A stretch of DNA of 5,991 nucleotides from Chloroflexota bacterium. Lineage in GTDB: Bacteria > Chloroflexota > Dehalococcoidia > Lucifugimonadales > JADFKI01. Below the pieces are notes generated by a model that was given only the letters and a program-made list of their open reading frames with translations, was not told where the DNA came from and did no database searches. The stretch lies in NCBI GenBank assembly GCA_024648655.1, contig JAGGDZ010000126.1, forward strand, positions 1 to 5,991, in the 5' to 3' direction. This document shows, one piece after another, positions 5,988-5,991 of the stretch (position 1 is its first letter; every line of letters starts with the position of its first letter). The translations under genes were made by a program, and so were the position numbers.

Positions 5988-5991
5988 GCTC

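Overview
The window is a five-component Dpp/Opp-type (peptide/nickel family, type I) ABC importer locus from a bacterium of moderate-to-high GC. Uptake of a peptide or another small solute is the family role, but the substrate cannot be read from the sequence. The lineage is not determinable by eye. The divergent components would fit an uncultured environmental group (Chloroflexota-like is a guess only).

Layout. On the + strand: the C-terminal end of a family-5 solute-binding protein (1-307, cut by the window edge); a 240-bp gap holding a strong stem-loop; a DppB-type permease (548-1486); a DppC-type permease (1500-2936) starting 13 bp later; a 15-bp stem-loop; and a small secreted lipoprotein (3140-3679). 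A near-perfect palindromic terminator (3701-3732) lies between this block and the convergent - strand genes. On the - strand, a DppD-type ATPase (5987-4944) is followed 66 bp later by a DppF-type ATPase (4877-3774). Together the genes supply binding protein, two membrane subunits and two ATP-binding subunits. The usual single dppABCDF operon is here split into two convergent transcription units with a lipoprotein gene at the junction.

The most notable feature is the DppC-type permease. It is 478 residues long, where the family is usually about 280-300. The extra ~180 residues form one block between the first membrane helix and the conserved GRD..SR segment, so they should lie outside the cytoplasmic membrane, near where the binding protein docks. 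The block contains three degenerate copies of a ~40-residue unit ([YF]GV.I...., then AF..QA[GN][VL]). I do not recognise this domain.

The second notable feature is shared by both ATPases. Their C-terminal oligopeptide domains lack the usual cysteine motif (GC.F..RC...C...C). Both carry the same replacement at the first two positions (GD.F..RTPL) and end in the same EIEPDHWV motif, which suggests a conserved cysteine-free variant and not decay.

No tRNA, rRNA, CRISPR array, insertion sequence or convincing sigma-70 promoter was seen.
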